Below, in pieces: positions 16,482 through 25,494 of a stretch of DNA of 64,000 bases. A program made the translations under genes and the position numbers. Origin of the DNA: DASWZN01 sp963841635 (lineage in GTDB: Bacteria > Acidobacteriota > Terriglobia > Bryobacterales > Bryobacteraceae). Numbering within the stretch: position 1 is the first letter of the stretch; the number at the start of each line of letters is the position of its first letter. The stretch covers positions 1,798,001 through 1,862,000 of the forward strand of contig CAWJDO010000002.1 in the NCBI GenBank assembly GCA_963841635.1, in the 5' to 3' direction. The notes under the pieces were generated by a model. That model was not told where the DNA came from and ran no database searches. It was given only the letters and a program-made list of their open reading frames with translations.

Positions 16482-18016
16482 AAGTCCTGACTGCGGCGCA
16501 GATGCGCGAGGTGGATCGCCGCACCATCGAGATGGGGATTCCGGCGATCGTCCTGATGGAGAACGCCGGACACCGCGTGGTGGAATTCCTGGCGGAAGCT
16601 TTCGCGCCGCTGGCCTCGCAGCGCATCGTGGTCCTGTGCGGGAAGGGGAATAACGGCGGCGACGGGATGGTGGTGGCGCGGCAGCTTTGGACGCGCCTTC
16701 GGCCGCGGTCGCTCTCGGTAGTGCTGGCCGCGGCGCCGGGCGAACTCAAGGACGACGCGCTCGCGAATTTCCGCATGCTGCAGGCGTGCGGCTGCCCGGT
16801 GGTGCGGGAGATCCCCACGGAGATCCGCACCGCCACCATCGTCATCGACGCGCTGCTCGGCACGGGACTCAAGGGCGCGGTCGCGGGCCCGATGCTCGAC
16901 TGGGTGCGCGAGGTGAACGCAGGGTTCCCGCTCGCGAAAGTGGTGGCGGTGGACATTCCTTCGGGCATCGAGAGCGACAACGCCACGACGGTGGGCGAGA
17001 CCGCGCACGCGGATTTCACCGTCACGTTCACCGCTCCCAAGGTGGGGCAGGTGCTCGGGCCGGCCTCGACGCGCGTGGGCAAGCTGAAGGTGGTGGCGAT
17101 CGGCAGTCCGCCGGCGCTGTATGAGGAAGACGATGCGGCCTTCCTCTCGCTGGTGGAACCGGCCTGGTTCGGGCCGCTGTTCGCTCCGCGCGTTCCGTGG
17201 GCCAACAAGGGCAACTTCGGCCACGTGCTGGTGGTGGCCGGCTCGCGCGGCAAGCCGGGCGCGGCGGCGATGAGCGGGATCGCGGCGCTCCGGTCGGGCG
17301 CGGGACTGGTCACTGTGGCGTCTCCGGAATCGGCGGTCCACGTCATCGCCGGCCATGCGCCGGAGCTGATGACCGAGCCGCTGGCAGAGAGCGCTGCCGG
17401 CTCGATTGTCGATGACGGCTATCTGTTGCGGCTGGCGGAAAAGAAGAGCGTGGTGGCCGTGGGGCCGGGGTTGGGAACAGCGGCCGAGACCGTGGAACTG
17501 GTGCGGCGGCTGGTGCGCGACTGCACGCAGCCGATGGTGGTCGATGCCGACGGGATCAACGCCCTGGCCGGCAGCGCGTTCGAGGGCGGCGGGCGGCTGC
17601 GCGTGCTCACGCCGCATCCCGGGGAGATGGCGCGGCTGACGGGGAAGCCGATCGAGGAAATACAGGGCGATCGCGTCGCGGCGGCCCGCGGCTTCGCCAC
17701 CGAGCATCATGTGGTCCTGGTGCTGAAAGGCTACCGCACGCTGATCGCGTTCCCGGATGGCCGGGTGTGGATCAATCCCACCGGCACGCCGGCGCTCGCC
17801 ACCGGCGGAACGGGCGACATTCTGACCGGAACCATCGCCGGGTTCCTGGGCCAGTTCCCGGACCGGCCGGACCGGGCCGTGGCGGCCGCGGTCTACGTCC
17901 ACGGGCTGGCGGGGGAGCTCGGCGCGGCGGAACTCGGCGAGAAGAGCCTGGTGGCCACCGATCTGTTGCGCTACTATCCGGCGGCGTTCGATGCCTGCGT
18001 TCCGAACGAGCTCTGA
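16478..18016 (+). CDS. nnr: Bifunctional NAD(P)H-hydrate epimerase / ADP-dependent dehydratase
   Basis: This enzyme repairs damaged nicotinamide cofactors: the N-terminal domain epimerises NAD(P)HX and the C-terminal domain dehydrates it using ADP. The 512-residue product has the YjeF-N part (VVLCGKGNNGGDGMVVARQLW near residue 50, IDALLGTGLKG). The kinase-like dehydratase part has NKGNFGHVLVVAGSRGKPGAA near 243, LTPHPGEMARLTGKP near 376 and NPTGTPALATGGTGDILTG near 433. It sits between the K+ channel (4-bp overlap) and tsaE (26-bp overlap); nnr-tsaE adjacency is common in bacteria. Confidence 0.95.
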   Translation: MKVLTAAQMREVDRRTIEMGIPAIVLMENAGHRVVEFLAEAFAPLASQRIVVLCGKGNNGGDGMVVARQLWTRLRPRSLSVVLAAAPGELKDDALANFRMLQACGCPVVREIPTEIRTATIVIDALLGTGLKGAVAGPMLDWVREVNAGFPLAKVVAVDIPSGIESDNATTVGETAHADFTVTFTAPKVGQVLGPASTRVGKLKVVAIGSPPALYEEDDAAFLSLVEPAWFGPLFAPRVPWANKGNFGHVLVVAGSRGKPGAAAMSGIAALRSGAGLVTVASPESAVHVIAGHAPELMTEPLAESAAGSIVDDGYLLRLAEKKSVVAVGPGLGTAAETVELVRRLVRDCTQPMVVDADGINALAGSAFEGGGRLRVLTPHPGEMARLTGKPIEEIQGDRVAAARGFATEHHVVLVLKGYRTLIAFPDGRVWINPTGTPALATGGTGDILTGTIAGFLGQFPDRPDRAVAAAVYVHGLAGELGAAELGEKSLVATDLLRYYPAAFDACVPNEL

Positions 18017-18407
18017 GGAGGAGACCGTCGCGCTAGGCCGGGAGCTGGCGCTCGGGCTGCCTGCGCGCGCGGTGGTGCTTCTCATCGGCAACCTGGGAGC
18101 CGGGAAGACGACGCTGGCCAAGGGGATCGTGGAAGGCCTGGGCGCGGCGGCGCCGGAAGAGGTTTCGAGCCCCACCTTCACGCTCATCCACGAGTACGGC
18201 GGCGGGCGCGTGCTCCACGTGGATCTCTACCGCATCGACGAGGAGCGTGAGTTGCGCACGCTGGGGCTGCCGGATCTGATGGAGCGCGAGGCGGTGATGC
18301 TGGTGGAGTGGGGCGAGCGGTTCCCGCACCTGTGGCCGCCGGAGCGCGTCGAGATCCGGCTGCGGGCGCTCGAAGGGGACGAGCGGGAGATTGTGGTGGG
18401 GACATAG
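17991..18407 (+). CDS. tsaE: tRNA threonylcarbamoyladenosine ATPase TsaE
   Basis: TsaE is the ATPase that, with TsaB and TsaD, makes the t6A37 modification of ANN-decoding tRNAs. The 138-residue product has the Walker A motif GNLGAGKTT (residues 33-41), the switch-like SSPTFTLIHEYGG and HVDLYRID. It also has the late Trp-containing segment MLVEWGERF, all standard for the family. ATG 17991 lies inside the end of nnr; a shorter start is not apparent. tsaB and tsaD are not in the window. Confidence 0.95.
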   Translation: MPAFRTSSEEETVALGRELALGLPARAVVLLIGNLGAGKTTLAKGIVEGLGAAAPEEVSSPTFTLIHEYGGGRVLHVDLYRIDEERELRTLGLPDLMEREAVMLVEWGERFPHLWPPERVEIRLRALEGDEREIVVGT

Positions 18408-18410
18408 TCT

Positions 18411-20168
18411 ATGTTCTGTTCTCGTTGGTTGCTCATGCTCGCGTGCGTCGGAGCGGCTCTGGCCGAGACCCCGAAAATCGGCGGCGACTATTCGGGCATG
18501 CTGGGCCCGCTGCATCTCAGGCTGCATTTGAAGATGGGCGCGGGCGGAACGATGAAAGGGACCTTGGACAGCCTGGATCAGGGGGCCATGGGCCTGCCGT
18601 GCGCCAAGTTCAACCTCGCGGTGACGGCGCTGTCCTTCGAAGTGCCGAGCGTGCACGGCGCCTGGCACGGCACGGTATCGGGCGATGGCGCGACGCTGAC
18701 CGGAAGCTGGTCTCAGGGCGAAGAAATGCCGCTGGTGTTTCGTCGCGATACGGGCATTCAAGAGCCGACGCGCGTGGATGGAATATGGCTGGGAACGCTC
18801 GAAGCGGGCAGCGCCGAATTGCGCATACAGGTTCAGGTGACCAGCGACCGGGGGAAGGAGTACTGCACACTCGATAGCCTGGATCAAGGCGCGATGGGGC
18901 TTCCCTGCGACAAGGCGGAGTTCGACGGGAGCCGGAACCATTTTTCGTTTGAGGTTCCGGTGGTCAAGGGCCGCTGGTGGGGAACGCTGGCCAAGGACGG
19001 CAACGAACTGGATGGCACGTGGTCGCAAGGGCAGGATCTGCCGCTGCGGATGACACGGCAGACGGTGGCACTGGTCGCGAAGGCGCCGGAACCGCTGAAG
19101 TATGACTCGACCTCCGGTCCCGTACCCCTGGCTGATTTGAAAGCGGTGCTCGACCGCGATCTGGTCGCGGCGCTGAAGGACGGAGCGCTGGCGCCTGCCA
19201 CGAACGGGGGCGTGGCGATTGGTGTGGTACAGCACGGCGTCCGGCGGATCTTCACCTACGGTCCGGTGAAGGGGGATTCGATCTTCGAGATCGGTTCGAT
19301 ATCCAAGACCTTCACCGCCCTGATCCTGGCGCAGATGGTCGCGCAGCACAAGGTGAGGTTCGATGAGCCGGTGCGGGAGTTGCTGCCTCCCGGGACGGTG
19401 GCAAAACCCGCGGGTGCGGAGATCACCCTCCTGGATCTGGCGACGCAGCAATCCGGCCTGCCCCGCATGCCGGACAATTTCCATCCGGTCGATCTGCAGG
19501 ATCCCTATGCGGATTACCGGCCAGCGACGCTGTATGAATTCATCGCCAAACATGGCGTCAGCAAACCGGCCGATGCGCGGTTCAACTACAGCAACCTCGG
19601 GCTGGGTTTGCTGGGCCAGACACTGGCGAATCGCGCGGGCATGGCGTATCCGGAATTGCTCAAGGCGCAGGTGACCGGCCCTCTGGAGCTGAACGACACG
19701 GTGGTGAACCTTTCGCCGGAACAGGAAAAGCGATTCACCCAAGGCTACTCCGCTCAACACCAGCGGGCACACGCCTGGCATCTGGACGCGCTGGCCGGAG
19801 CGGGCGCCATCCGCTCGACAGCGAGCGATATGCTGACGTACCTGGAGGCGCAGATGCATCCCGATAGGGTCCGGCATGCGGAAACGCTCGCGAGCGCGAT
19901 CGAAATGTGCCACGAGCTGCGAGCGGATGCGATGCCTGGAACGAAGATCGGATTGGCCTGGTTGTTCGAAACCGGGACGGGCCGGTTCTGGCACAACGGC
20001 GGAACAGGCGGATACAGCAGTTATGCTGTTTTCAATCCGAAGGAAGATTACGCCGTGGTGGTGCTCTTCAATACGACGATCAGCGGAAACGGAAGCTTCG
20101 CGGACCGTTTGGGACAACACGTCGCGGAGCGCCTCAGCGGGAGGCCGGCCGTCTCTCTGCACGACTAA
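18411..20168 (+). CDS. Secreted serine beta-lactamase-family hydrolase with duplicated N-terminal domain
   Basis: A signal peptide (MFCSRWLLMLACVGAALA) leads a 585-residue protein. Residues about 22-215 hold two similar units of roughly 100 residues; each contains LDSLDQGAMGLPC and a closing SWSQGEEMPLVF / TWSQGQDLPLRM. The C-terminal part is a class-C-like serine hydrolase: S296-I-S-K299 is the nucleophile motif, YSN near 391 the second, and HNGGTGGYSS near 527 the third (replacing KTG). Such proteins include esterases and D-aminopeptidases, so beta-lactam hydrolysis should not be assumed. It starts 3 bases after the tsaE stop. The N-terminal type of domain also resembles the protein at 25495. 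Confidence 0.85.
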   Translation: MFCSRWLLMLACVGAALAETPKIGGDYSGMLGPLHLRLHLKMGAGGTMKGTLDSLDQGAMGLPCAKFNLAVTALSFEVPSVHGAWHGTVSGDGATLTGSWSQGEEMPLVFRRDTGIQEPTRVDGIWLGTLEAGSAELRIQVQVTSDRGKEYCTLDSLDQGAMGLPCDKAEFDGSRNHFSFEVPVVKGRWWGTLAKDGNELDGTWSQGQDLPLRMTRQTVALVAKAPEPLKYDSTSGPVPLADLKAVLDRDLVAALKDGALAPATNGGVAIGVVQHGVRRIFTYGPVKGDSIFEIGSISKTFTALILAQMVAQHKVRFDEPVRELLPPGTVAKPAGAEITLLDLATQQSGLPRMPDNFHPVDLQDPYADYRPATLYEFIAKHGVSKPADARFNYSNLGLGLLGQTLANRAGMAYPELLKAQVTGPLELNDTVVNLSPEQEKRFTQGYSAQHQRAHAWHLDALAGAGAIRSTASDMLTYLEAQMHPDRVRHAETLASAIEMCHELRADAMPGTKIGLAWLFETGTGRFWHNGGTGGYSSYAVFNPKEDYAVVVLFNTTISGNGSFADRLGQHVAERLSGRPAVSLHD

Positions 20169-20183
20169 GACTCGGTGGTAGCG

Positions 20184-20213
20184 GTCCGCTCGCTGACGCT
20201 CGCGGTTCGGTGC
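20184..20213 (-). repeat. REP-like unit, family A copy 4
   Basis: GTCCGCTCGCTGACG followed by CTCGCGGTTCGGTGC, the cleanest full-length copy, 15 bp after the hydrolase stop and 19 bp before the next start. Confidence 0.65.
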
Positions 20214-20231
20214 CGGGGTAAACTGGGGGCA

Positions 20232-20882
20232 ATGTTCATCGGTCATGTCGCGGTGGGGCTCGCGGCCAAACAGGTCGCTCCAAAAACGTCTCTAGGTCTG
20301 CTGGTGGCCGCACCGCTGGCGCTCGACCTGCTGTGGCCCATCCTCGTGCTGACGGGCGTCGAGCGGGTGCGCATCGATCCCGGCAATACCGCGTTCACGC
20401 CGCTCGCGTTCACATCCTATCCGTGGTCGCACAGCCTGCTGATGTCGCTGGTGTGGAGCGTGCTGGCTGGCGCGGCGTACTGGCTGTGGAGGCACTACCG
20501 CGCGGGCGCGCTGACCCTTGCAGCCGGGGTCTTCAGCCACTGGTTGTTGGACGCGGTCTCGCACCGGCCCGACCTGCCGCTCTACCCCGGAAGCTCGACG
20601 ATGGTCGGCCTGGGATTGTGGAATTCGGTTCCCGCGACGCTGGTGGTGGAGTGCGCGATCTTCGCGGCCGGGGTGTGGCTCTACGCCAGCCGGACAAAAT
20701 CCAGCGACCGCGTGGGTACGTATGGCTTCTGGGCCTTCGTGGTGTTTCTGGCGGTGGTGTACGCAATGAACGTTTTCGGACCGCCGCCGCCTTCGGTGCG
20801 CGCGATAGGCTTCGCCGGCCTGGCGCTGTGGCTGCTGCCGTTATGGGCCTGGTGGTTCGACTCGCACCGCGCAATACGGTAG
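20232..20882 (+). CDS. Multi-pass membrane protein (metal-dependent-hydrolase-like/YdjM-type)
   Basis: The 216-residue protein is strongly hydrophobic with about six membrane segments. Conserved-looking polar residues sit in MFIGHVAVGLAAKQVAP, YPWSHSLLMSLVW and FSHWLLDAVSHRPDLPLYPGS. The His/Asp pattern is like that of the YdjM/LexA-regulated membrane hydrolase family, but the assignment is tentative. ATG 20232 is taken because GGGGG precedes it and the upstream frame is family-A repeat DNA. It converges on the metallo-beta-lactamase gene, with only 3 bases between stops. Confidence 0.65.
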   Translation: MFIGHVAVGLAAKQVAPKTSLGLLVAAPLALDLLWPILVLTGVERVRIDPGNTAFTPLAFTSYPWSHSLLMSLVWSVLAGAAYWLWRHYRAGALTLAAGVFSHWLLDAVSHRPDLPLYPGSSTMVGLGLWNSVPATLVVECAIFAAGVWLYASRTKSSDRVGTYGFWAFVVFLAVVYAMNVFGPPPPSVRAIGFAGLALWLLPLWAWWFDSHRAIR

Positions 20883-20885
20883 TCG

Positions 20886-21959
20886 TTACGGAGCCGCGCT
20901 CCAGAGCACCTCGATGTTGTGCTCGTGAACGTTCGGAAGCCCGTCGGCCGCGTCGGACAGTGCAGCGATTTCCGGGAAGCGTTCCGCACGCGGCAGGGCC
21001 TGTTTCGCCTGGGCCAGAGTTTTTCCCGCCGTTTTCGCGCGGCGCACTTCGTTCCACAGCGTCTCCAAATAAGCGACCTGTGGCGCGCACTGCGCCTTGC
21101 TCATAATGGTCCAGCCATGGCAGGAGATGAACTGCGTCTTTTCGTTGGACTGGGCCAAAACCTCGTTGAGCACCACGATCCAGTTGTCCATGAAGGCGGC
21201 CGTGAGCGCCTCCTTCGGCGCGTAGGGGCCGCTGACCACGGGCAGATGGTTGCCGTACAAGATCGCTCCCAGGCGAACCAGGCCTTCCTCGGGCACGGCG
21301 ATGATGGTGTCCGCCGTTGAGTGCCAGTGACCGTACGAGAAAAGGTGTACCGAGACGTCGCCGAGGTTCAGGGTCATCCGCCGGTCGAAAGTAATTGCCG
21401 GTGGCACGAAGTCGATGCCGGCCGTGTAATCCGCCTGCACCGTCTTCCAGAACGTCTCCCCTTTGGCGGTTTCAGGGTTCTTGGGATCCTGTTGCGTTCG
21501 GGCGAGGCTCTGCTGCGGAATCGCCAGCCTGTCGGCGATACTCGCGGGGTTGGACTTGAACCCGAGGATCGCGGCGCGCAGCAGGTCGCTGCCGACGATG
21601 GGGATATCGGCGTACGCGCTATTGCCGAAGGTGTGATCGCTATGCTCGTGGGAGTTGATCAGGAAAGCGAAGTCGTTCCGCTTGAACTCCGCCTGGATCG
21701 CCGCGCGAACTGCCTGGGCGACGGTCTTAGAAAAGCCGGAGTCGATGACGACGATTCCTTTTTGGGTAGCGACCGCAAGATACGTGTTATCCCACGGGCC
21801 GACGTTGAAGACAGCGGCGCGTGGGCTGAGCCGGCGGACCTTGATGCCAAGGTCGGGAGCGGTTTGAGTTTGAGCTGGAGCGGAGGCGGCCGCTGCCATG
21901 AACAGGGTGGCGCCGAACAACGCGGCCATGAAGAGTGAAGAAGAGCGTGGATTGGACAT
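20886..21959 (-). CDS. Secreted metallo-beta-lactamase-fold hydrolase
   Basis: A signal peptide (MAALFGATLFMAAAASAPAQ region) leads a 357-residue protein with the MBL zinc motif HEHSDH near residues 103-108 (LINSHEHSDHTFGN). Later histidines lie in SYGHWHSTADTIIAVPEEG and FISCHGW. The general layout resembles subclass B3-like and SoxH-type hydrolases, but several B3-specific residues are not evident. The true substrate is therefore unknown and antibiotic resistance should not be inferred. It lies 73 bp downstream of the GH2 gene on the same strand; that gap contains ACGTCACCCGACGT. Confidence 0.85.
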   Translation of the reverse strand: MSNPRSSSLFMAALFGATLFMAAAASAPAQTQTAPDLGIKVRRLSPRAAVFNVGPWDNTYLAVATQKGIVVIDSGFSKTVAQAVRAAIQAEFKRNDFAFLINSHEHSDHTFGNSAYADIPIVGSDLLRAAILGFKSNPASIADRLAIPQQSLARTQQDPKNPETAKGETFWKTVQADYTAGIDFVPPAITFDRRMTLNLGDVSVHLFSYGHWHSTADTIIAVPEEGLVRLGAILYGNHLPVVSGPYAPKEALTAAFMDNWIVVLNEVLAQSNEKTQFISCHGWTIMSKAQCAPQVAYLETLWNEVRRAKTAGKTLAQAKQALPRAERFPEIAALSDAADGLPNVHEHNIEVLWSAAP

Positions 21960-22032
21960 AGGTTTTCACCGTGCGGTCATGATAGCAGTGCGACGTCACC
22001 CGACGTCAGCAGGTTGCACCCAGGTTTCAGTG

Positions 22033-24588
22033 TCAACGCAGTTCCGAGCGCGGGGCCGCGGGCTTCACCTCGAGCTTCACTGCGCTTTCGGCGAGGCCGG
22101 CTGTTCTGGCCATCAAGTGGATCGTCCCGCTCTCGGACAGGGTGCGCACCACCACCAGGGCGCGTCCGTGAAACAGTTTGCGCCGGTCGCCTTGATAGGG
22201 GCTCTCGTCTTTGCCGTCTCCGTTGCCCACCGCCGCGATCATGCCCGGCCCACTGATCGCGAATTGAACCTCCTGGTCCCCGTCTGGCTGGAATCGCCCC
22301 TCGGCATCCACGGCTTCGACGTTGACGAACGCCAGGTCCTGACCGCCGCCTTCGAGCGTTGTGCGGTCCGCCGTTAAGCGTAGCCGTGCAGGCTCGCCGG
22401 CCGTCGTCAGGACGCTCTCCGCAACAGCGCGGCCGCCGCGAACGCCCACCGCCTTCAATGTGCCGGGCGCATACGGGACGGCAAACGTCGCTTTGAACTC
22501 CTCGGAGCGGCCAGTCGCCTTCTCGCCGATCAGCTTCCCGTTCAAGTAAAGGCGGACCTTCTCCACTCCCGAGTAGACGTCCACCTGCAGCTCCTTGCCT
22601 TCCTGGCCGGGCCAGGTCCAGCTTGGGACCGTCGGATACACGGCCCATCCAACCGCGATGATCTTCTTCCCGTCCGGCTCCGGCAGGCGCACGGTCGCGT
22701 ACACGCGATCTCCGCCGTTCCAGAGAATATCGCGATAGTACGACTGCGGCTTCCGGTGCCCCGTCAGGTCGAGGTCGCCGCACTGTGCCGCGTGCCAGGG
22801 ATAGCCCGGGAACAGGAAGGTCATCATCGACGGCCCACCTTTATCGCCGCCGCCCTGGGACATGAGCGCCTTCAGATCCACTCCATTCGCCATCGCCAGG
22901 AACAGTTTGTCCGCCATGCCCTGCATGCCGGCCATGACGTTCCCCGCCTGCGCCGCCTGTTCGGGAGTGCCGTACGCCCACGCGCCGATTCCGGATTCAC
23001 CCAGGTAATCCATCGCGGTCCAAACAAACTCGCCGAGGATGAACGGGTTGTCTTGCGCCAGCCTCCATTGCTCGAATGCCGCGGCGGGGAAGGACTCCGT
23101 GGTCATCATCAGTCGGGATGGGACGCGGCGATGGTCGTCCGCGTAGTTCCGCCCGAGGTTGTAGTTGTACCCGCCGATATCGAGGACCGAGAACACCGCA
23201 TCGGGAAGCGGCCCGGAAGTGCTGGTGGGAAAGGCCTCGGTGAGCGGCCGGCTGGTGTCGAGGAGGCGAACCTGCGCCGCCAGTTGCTTCGCGGTCGCGA
23301 GCCCGCTTTCCAGCAGCACGTCGGGGATCTCGTTCCCGATACTCCAGGCAATGATGGACGGATGGTTGCGGTCGCGAAGCACCATGGCCGAAATGTCCCG
23401 CTGCCACCATTGCTCGAAATTGCTCGCGTAGTCGAAGCGGACCTTGTGCGCTTTCCAGGTGTCGAACGCTTCGTCCAGCACCAGCAGACCGAGCCGGTCG
23501 CAGGCGTCCAGAAACGCCGGGGAGGGCGGGTTGTGCGACGTTCGCACCGCGTTGAACCCGGCCGCCTTCAGCAACTCGACCCGGCGCTCCTCCGCGCGGT
23601 CGAACGCAGCCGCTCCCAACGGTCCATTGTCATGGTGGACGCAGCCGCCCACCAGCTTGATCGATTTGCCGTTCAGCAGCAGCCCGTTTTCCGCCGACCA
23701 CGCCAAGGTCCGGATGCCGAAAGACGTCACAACTTCGTCGACGACGTCGCCGTCCTTCCGTAGCCGCGTCACGGCCCGGTAGAGCGCGGGCGATTCCGGC
23801 GACCACAAGGCCGGCTTCGGGACCGCGATCTCCTGGCCGACCTCGGCCTCGCTGCCTGGCGCGGTGTTCATCGCCGATTGCGCGCTACCGGCTGCCTTTT
23901 CGTTCCGGTCGAGGATTTGGGTCTCCACCGTCAGCCGGACTTCCGCGGCTGACTCGTTTGACACTCGCGTGCGCACGGAAATCGCGCCGGCTTCACTCGA
24001 TGCTCGCACCGTGGTGATGGCGACTCCCCAATGCGCCACATGAACCGGTTCGGTCACTACCACGCGCACGTGCCTGTAAATCCCCGATCCGCTATACCAC
24101 CGGCTGTTCGGTTCCGCGGAGTTGTCGACGCGCACAGCCAGCACGTTCGGCCCGGAGAAGTCCAGGTCCGGCGTGAGGTCGAAACAGAAGCTGGTGTATC
24201 CGTAGGGTTGCTCGCCCAGCTCGCGCCCGTTCAGATACACGGTTGCGTCGCGATACACTCCGTCGAACTCAACGCTGACTCGTTTGCCCTTCCATTCCGG
24301 CGGAGCGCTGAACGTCTTGCGATACCAGCCTGTACCCGCCGGGAAATATCCGCCTTCCGAGCCCGTCGGGTTGTTCTTGTCGATCCGTCCCTCGATGCTC
24401 CAGTCGTGTGGGAGGTCCACTCTGCGCCAGCTTGCATCGTCAAACGAGCGCGTCTCGGCGCCGGCGGCGTCGCCCAGCAGGAATCTCCAGTTCGCGTCCG
24501 CGGTCAGTTCCAGACGGGGCGTTTGAGGTTGCGCGCACGCCGCCGCCATGGCGGAAACGGCGATCATACGGAAGAGAGTCAGTTTCAC
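22033..24588 (-). CDS. GH2-family glycoside hydrolase (beta-galactosidase-like)
   Basis: The 851-residue enzyme has a signal peptide (MKLTLFRMIAVSAMAAACAQ, possibly a lipoprotein) and the GH2 order: sugar-binding jelly roll (WRRVDLPHDWSIEG ... GTGWYRKTFS), Ig-like domain, TIM barrel. The barrel carries the acid/base in IAWSIGNEIPD (near residue 420) and the nucleophile region FILGEFVWTAMDYLGE (near 517). C-terminal Ig-like domains follow, including a DUF4982-like part. The start is GTG 24588, overlapping the tetR stop (GTGA) with AAGGAGG upstream, so translation is coupled to the repressor gene. Galactosidase versus glucuronidase or mannosidase activity cannot be decided here. Confidence 0.92.
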   Translation of the reverse strand: MKLTLFRMIAVSAMAAACAQPQTPRLELTADANWRFLLGDAAGAETRSFDDASWRRVDLPHDWSIEGRIDKNNPTGSEGGYFPAGTGWYRKTFSAPPEWKGKRVSVEFDGVYRDATVYLNGRELGEQPYGYTSFCFDLTPDLDFSGPNVLAVRVDNSAEPNSRWYSGSGIYRHVRVVVTEPVHVAHWGVAITTVRASSEAGAISVRTRVSNESAAEVRLTVETQILDRNEKAAGSAQSAMNTAPGSEAEVGQEIAVPKPALWSPESPALYRAVTRLRKDGDVVDEVVTSFGIRTLAWSAENGLLLNGKSIKLVGGCVHHDNGPLGAAAFDRAEERRVELLKAAGFNAVRTSHNPPSPAFLDACDRLGLLVLDEAFDTWKAHKVRFDYASNFEQWWQRDISAMVLRDRNHPSIIAWSIGNEIPDVLLESGLATAKQLAAQVRLLDTSRPLTEAFPTSTSGPLPDAVFSVLDIGGYNYNLGRNYADDHRRVPSRLMMTTESFPAAAFEQWRLAQDNPFILGEFVWTAMDYLGESGIGAWAYGTPEQAAQAGNVMAGMQGMADKLFLAMANGVDLKALMSQGGGDKGGPSMMTFLFPGYPWHAAQCGDLDLTGHRKPQSYYRDILWNGGDRVYATVRLPEPDGKKIIAVGWAVYPTVPSWTWPGQEGKELQVDVYSGVEKVRLYLNGKLIGEKATGRSEEFKATFAVPYAPGTLKAVGVRGGRAVAESVLTTAGEPARLRLTADRTTLEGGGQDLAFVNVEAVDAEGRFQPDGDQEVQFAISGPGMIAAVGNGDGKDESPYQGDRRKLFHGRALVVVRTLSESGTIHLMARTAGLAESAVKLEVKPAAPRSELR

Positions 24589-25271
24589 GAGTGCCTCCTT
24601 CTTTTGGGTTGCAGCCGCTTGGGACTGCGCGGCGCACCCACAGGGTCAGGTGCGCGCAAGCCAAGCAGGATGATCCGGATCGTCTCACGGAACAGGGCGT
24701 CGATCGGTTTTCCGTACTCCAGTTCGACCCGGCTTCCCAACGACGCGAGCCGCCGCTGCGCCCCGATCACCGCGTTGATTACGGCATGCATCGTCAGGTC
24801 AGGGTCCAGGTCGGGACGGAGCGAGCCGTCGGCAATGCCGTCATGGATCAAAGCGGAGAAGGACCGGAATCCACGAGGGCTGATCTGCGCTTCGAGCGAG
24901 AGCAGGCGCCCGGCGGTCCAGTGTCGCGCGTACATCGCATCGAACTGGGCCACGAACCGGACCTTTGCGGGATTCTTCGTAAGCCCGTCGGCCATGAATT
25001 CGAGCAGCGCGGCGATTTTGTCGAGCGCCGTCTTTCCGGTTTCCATGGCCTGTTTCGCACGCACGGCCGAATCGGCAAACTGGTCGCCCAGGATGGCCCA
25101 CACAACATCGTCCTTGTTCGAGAAGTACTGATACAGGGTGGACGCCCGAATCCCAGCGGCCGAGACGATGTCCGCCATCGTGACCCGATCAATTCCGCGC
25201 TCGTCGAACAGCTTCTCGGCCGCGTCCAGGATGCGATGGCGCTGGCGCTCGCGATGAGAGTCGTAGGTCAT
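24585..25271 (-). CDS. TetR-family transcriptional regulator
   Basis: The 228-residue product begins with a TetR helix-turn-helix: RHRILDAAEKLFDERGIDRVTMADIVSAAGIRASTLYQYFSNKDDVVWAIL (residues 10-60). A helical ligand-binding domain follows, with a basic tail. It is the first gene of an apparent tetR-GH2 operon (4-bp overlap). It most likely represses its own operon through the palindrome about 50 bp upstream; the ligand could be a sugar breakdown product, but this is inference. Confidence 0.92.
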   Translation of the reverse strand: MTYDSHRERQRHRILDAAEKLFDERGIDRVTMADIVSAAGIRASTLYQYFSNKDDVVWAILGDQFADSAVRAKQAMETGKTALDKIAALLEFMADGLTKNPAKVRFVAQFDAMYARHWTAGRLLSLEAQISPRGFRSFSALIHDGIADGSLRPDLDPDLTMHAVINAVIGAQRRLASLGSRVELEYGKPIDALFRETIRIILLGLRAPDPVGAPRSPKRLQPKRRRHS

Positions 25272-25318
25272 CGAACTGCTATTCCAAATTCGAATTGCTA
25301 TTACGAAATACGATAACC

Positions 25319-25331
25319 GGTCTGTCAGACC
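25319..25331. promoter_or_regulatory. Palindrome GGTCTGTCAGACC, candidate TetR operator
   Basis: A perfect 13-bp palindrome (6-bp arms around T) lies 48 bp upstream of the tetR start, in the 223-bp gap between tetR and the gene at 25495. The AT-rich stretch 25273-25316 between it and tetR (AAATTCGAATTGCTATTACG) could hold the promoter. Confidence 0.4.
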
Positions 25332-25494
25332 TTGTCAATGGCGGCGCCAGGCGGGCAATAGCCTCGCGGCGGCAGACCGCGGCTCGCCCTCTGTCCATTT
25401 CCGGCACGGGAAGTCCCATCTGCGAACACTGAACCGCTGCCCGAGCCTAATGCGCACCACAGTATGAGCCATTGGCAGAGCGATTGCATCGTGG

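Noticed and set aside
20886..21959. Antibiotic-resistance assignment for the metallo-beta-lactamase-fold gene (and the serine hydrolase at 18411)
   Set aside because: Only the general fold motifs are seen. Both superfamilies are dominated by enzymes with other substrates and the resistance-specific residue sets could not be confirmed.
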